The translations under genes and the position numbers were made by a program. The notes beneath the pieces are model-generated. The model was not told the DNA's origin, did not search any database, and saw only the letters and a list, made by a program, of their open reading frames with translations. Positions 62,345 to 64,000 of a stretch of 64,000 nucleotides of DNA are shown here, one piece after another. Source of the stretch: an uncultured Muribaculaceae bacterium. GTDB lineage: Bacteria; Bacteroidota; Bacteroidia; Bacteroidales; Muribaculaceae. Within the stretch, counting starts at the first letter, position 1; the number at the start of each line of letters is the position of its first letter. The stretch lies in NCBI GenBank assembly GCA_910578385.1, contig CAJTQV010000009.1, forward strand, positions 8,923 through 72,922, written 5' to 3'.

Positions 62345-62435
62345 CCTAAAATCTAAAATCTAAAATCTAAAACCTAAAGCCTAATGCCTAACGCCTAACG
62401 CCTAATGCCTAAAACCTAAAACCTAAAATCTACAA
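62345..62435 (-). repeat. Thirteen-unit heptad array, opposite orientation
   Basis: On the plus strand the units read CCTAAAA, TCTAAAA, CCTAAAG, CCTAATG, CCTAACG and so on, i.e. the reverse complement of the TTAGGTT-like units at 60314-60362. Thirteen consecutive heptads. A minimal fragment of the same repeat is at 54466-54480. Confidence 0.85.
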
Positions 62436-62458
62436 CTCTAACGATTTACAGAATAAAA

Positions 62459-62490
62459 TTTGGATAACCGGAAAAGGTTTTATAAATTTG
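62459..62490 (+). promoter_or_regulatory. Promoter of the candidate small RNA
   Basis: TTTG (62459-62462), 20-nt spacer, TAAATTTG (62483-62490). Exact consensus; start of transcription expected near 62497. Confidence 0.75.
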
Positions 62491-62496
62491 CGGTGC

Positions 62497-62617
62497 GGAA
62501 CGTAAGCAGAAGCCACCGATTCCGGACGCGGGGCGTACATCGCCAAGCCCGAATCGGTCCGGGGACAGCGGGCGGGAAGCAGTTGCACTGAAGAGTCAGC
62601 GCAACTCATTATTTTTT
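62497..62617 (+). ncRNA. Candidate small RNA of about 120 nt, family unknown
   Basis: The region starts after an exact promoter and ends in an intrinsic terminator (62581-62617). It has no ORF. Predicted folds: ACCGATTC with GAATCGGT (62513-62520 with 62551-62558), enclosing GGCG/CGCC. The region is GC-rich compared with its surroundings. I compared it by eye with SRP RNA, 6S RNA, tmRNA and RNase P and found no convincing match. It could equally be an attenuated leader of the downstream LRR gene. Confidence 0.55.
62581..62617 (+). terminator. Intrinsic terminator of the small RNA
   Basis: Stem AGTTGC/GCAACT, one A-C mismatch, CTGA/TCAG, loop AGAG, then CATTATTTTTT. It will stop most transcripts from 62497 before the LRR gene. 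Confidence 0.8.
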
Positions 62618-62939
62618 GAAAGCGTTTATCGACGCTCTTTCTTGACACTGCGAAATCTGGTAAATTTCAACCTTCGTCAGGAATGAGACAGCGGTAGATG
62701 CCTTGTGGATGTATATACACTCATCAGTTCAATACGTAGTATTGGATTGTCGGGTCACATATACCATATCTGCGTGAGGCTTCTGCGTTGTCCGTTCTAC
62801 GAAGGTGGGCATACCAGAGCCTCGCAGTGTGGAACGGGCAAAGATACAGACCCTCGCGCTTTTTTTGTGTATCAACCCGTCTCAGAGAAGGGTCCGGGAC
62901 AATTTATATCACGACAACCAACAACAAAACAACATCCAC
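62618..62939 (+). promoter_or_regulatory. 322-nt structured leader before the second LRR gene
   Basis: No gene is seen. Several complementary segments occur: AAGCGT/ACGCT after the terminator, GCG..AGGCT (62772-62781) with AGCCTCGC (62818-62825), and TGTCCGTTC (62789-62797) with GAACGGGCA (62832-62840, one wobble). The last two pairs cross each other, a pseudoknot-like arrangement. A CGCGCTTTTTTTG run follows at 62855-62867, which could be another terminator. I recognise no riboswitch class. Confidence 0.4.
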
Positions 62940-64000
62940 ATGAAACAAAAACTACAACGCCTCGCAATGCTTATGGCCATGCTATTGGCATTCATCCAAG
63001 CCAACGCCCACGACTTCGAAGTCGATGGCATCTACTACAACAAAACATCGGATACTACGGTTGCTGTTACGTACCAAGGTAGCAGTTCGCATTCTGAGGC
63101 TTATTCCGGAATGGTTGTTATTCCAGAAAAAATAGCATATTCAGGAAAAAACTACTCAGTAACTTCAATTGGAAACAAAGCTTTTTTTATATGTGGTGAC
63201 CTAACCAGGGTCACAATACCGAACTCTGTGACATCAATTGGCAGCTATGCTTTCTCGGAATGTAGAAGGCTGGTTTCAATTGACATAGGAAATAGCGTAA
63301 AAACAATTGGAGATCACGCTTTCTACTACTGCAGAAGCATAACTTCGGTTACTATCCCGAACACCGTGATTTCAATAGACTCTTATGCTTTCTATAATTG
63401 TGACAAACTGACTTCGATTGACATCGGAAACTCCGTTACCTCAATCGGCGAGTATGCTTTCTATAACTGTAGCGACCTGACCTCGATTGACAACGAAAAC
63501 TCAATTACCTCTATCGGTGACTATGCTTTCTTTGGATGCAGCAGTCTGACTTCGATTGACATCGGTAACGCCGTGACTTCAATCGGGAACTCTACTTTCT
63601 CTGTATGCAGCGGCTTGACCTCGATTGACATCCCTGACTCCGTAACTTCAATCGGGAACGATGCTTTCCATAGTTGCAGCGGCCTGACCTCGGTGATTAT
63701 AGGAAATTCCGTGACCTTAATCGGCGATGGTGCTTTTGGTAACTGTAAATCCCTCACGGAGTTTTCTGTAGGAAATGGTAATAAAAACTATACTACTATT
63801 GATGGCGTGCTTTATAGTACGGGTTATACTAAACTTATATCATACCCTTCAGGCAAGCAAGGGGAATTTAAAATTCCGAACTCCGTGACCTCAATCGGTG
63901 GCTCCGCTTTCTCCGGTTGCGACGGCCTGACCTCGGTGATTATCCCGAACTCCGTGACCTCAATCGGTGGCTCCGCTTTCTCCGGTTGCGACGGCCTGAC
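62940..64000 (+). CDS. BspA-like LRR surface protein, 3-end cut by window
   Basis: The start ATG is at 62940 (MKQKLQRLAMLMAML...), with signal peptide 1-23 (cleaved after ANA). The frame stays open to 64000, giving 353 residues without a stop. From about residue 65 it is a run of LRR_5 repeats of 23 residues (SVTSIGxxAFxxCxxLTSxxI). Only one stretch (about 272-305, a TIDGVLYSTGYTKLISYP insert) interrupts the register. Two repeats at 63876-63944 and 63945-64000 are identical in DNA. It shares its architecture with the gene at 57558 but has no Big_2 domain in the visible part. Confidence 0.9.
   Translation, partial: MKQKLQRLAMLMAMLLAFIQANAHDFEVDGIYYNKTSDTTVAVTYQGSSSHSEAYSGMVVIPEKIAYSGKNYSVTSIGNKAFFICGDLTRVTIPNSVTSIGSYAFSECRRLVSIDIGNSVKTIGDHAFYYCRSITSVTIPNTVISIDSYAFYNCDKLTSIDIGNSVTSIGEYAFYNCSDLTSIDNENSITSIGDYAFFGCSSLTSIDIGNAVTSIGNSTFSVCSGLTSIDIPDSVTSIGNDAFHSCSGLTSVIIGNSVTLIGDGAFGNCKSLTEFSVGNGNKNYTTIDGVLYSTGYTKLISYPSGKQGEFKIPNSVTSIGGSAFSGCDGLTSVIIPNSVTSIGGSAFSGCDGL

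Larger units (their letters stand above)
61880..62485 (+). repeat. Duplicated intergenic module, copy B with insert
   Basis: It begins GATAAACCGGGATTATTTTTT, continues into the large palindromic insert at 61898-62262, then AAAAAACAGACTCATGCC, the heptad array, ACGATTTACAG and the live promoter block. Compared with copy A the insert splits the 26-bp palindrome at its centre. Confidence 0.7.

Noticed and set aside
62497..62617. SRP RNA, 6S RNA or tmRNA
   Set aside because: The GGAA tetraloop/GGAAGCAG arrangement of SRP, the open bubble of 6S and a tmRNA tag or alanine-type acceptor end were looked for and not found. Left as unknown RNA.
1..64000. tRNA, rRNA, CRISPR arrays, prophage or IS transposase
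   Set aside because: Scanned by eye; no cloverleaf with a TTCGANTC T-arm, no rRNA signature, no spaced direct-repeat array and no transposase or integrase ORF was seen.

Overview
The window comes from a Bacteroidota chromosome, most likely a gut Bacteroidales of Muribaculaceae type. The assignment rests on the gene repertoire (short MenE, rpmB-rpmG-DUF4295 cluster, DUF4293, DUF1599, carboxypeptidase-regulatory TonB receptor, BspA-like leucine-rich-repeat surface proteins) and on promoters of the Bacteroidota form TTTG-N19/20-TAnnTTTG. Few starts have a Shine-Dalgarno sequence, as is usual in the phylum. No phage, IS transposase, CRISPR array, rRNA or tRNA gene was recognised.

Regions 0-45 kb are dense core housekeeping. 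0-5 kb: end of thiol peroxidase, an SDR oxidoreductase, a lipoprotein, an 819-residue protein with a C-terminal Schlafen-type AlbA_2 domain, and a Crp/Fnr regulator. 5.3-16.9 kb: one long leftward array, nadE-tsaC-(sugar transferase)-clc-fmt-menD-menB-menC-menE, joining NAD synthesis, tRNA t6A modification, lipid-linked sugar initiation, chloride transport, initiator tRNA formylation and menaquinone synthesis. 17-21.4 kb: a beta-barrel protein, ribosomal proteins L28 and L33, a GT11 fucosyltransferase-like enzyme, cinA and tsaD. 21.5-28.6 kb: a rightward three-gene array, tamB-patatin-GH13 amylase, whose genes overlap by 4 nt or fewer, then prs. 29.7-37.5 kb: small redox proteins, carbonic anhydrase, rlmH, a DoxX/BT_3928-type membrane protein, DUF1599, DUF4293 and proS. 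37.6-45.3 kb: a DPP-IV peptidase, an unknown membrane protein overlapping miaA, and dnaG/dapA running the opposite way.

45.4-56.3 kb holds a superfamily I helicase, a TonB-dependent receptor preceded by a promoter and an attenuator-like hairpin, hisS, a DUF3843-like protein, a histidine-type (phytase-like) phosphatase, an OmpA-domain protein and a polyprenol-phosphate sugar transferase. REP-like palindromes with the GGACGCACG or GGGACATGCC core begin to appear in the intergenic gaps here.

56.3-64 kb is the accessory end. A compact AT-rich three-gene locus (DUF3791, DUF3990, small partner) looks like an ADP-ribosyltransferase toxin-antitoxin unit. Two BspA-like LRR proteins follow, separated by 2.6 kb of unusual intergenic DNA. 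That stretch contains a 211-bp imperfect palindrome, a 26-bp perfect palindrome, two oppositely oriented arrays of 7-bp TTAGGTT-like repeats, a duplicated intergenic module whose second copy carries a 365-bp insert with 25-bp perfect inverted ends, a GNAT/antitoxin-like pair with a frameshift in the GNAT gene, and a probable small RNA of about 120 nt with its own promoter and terminator. It is the most promising part of the window for something undescribed.
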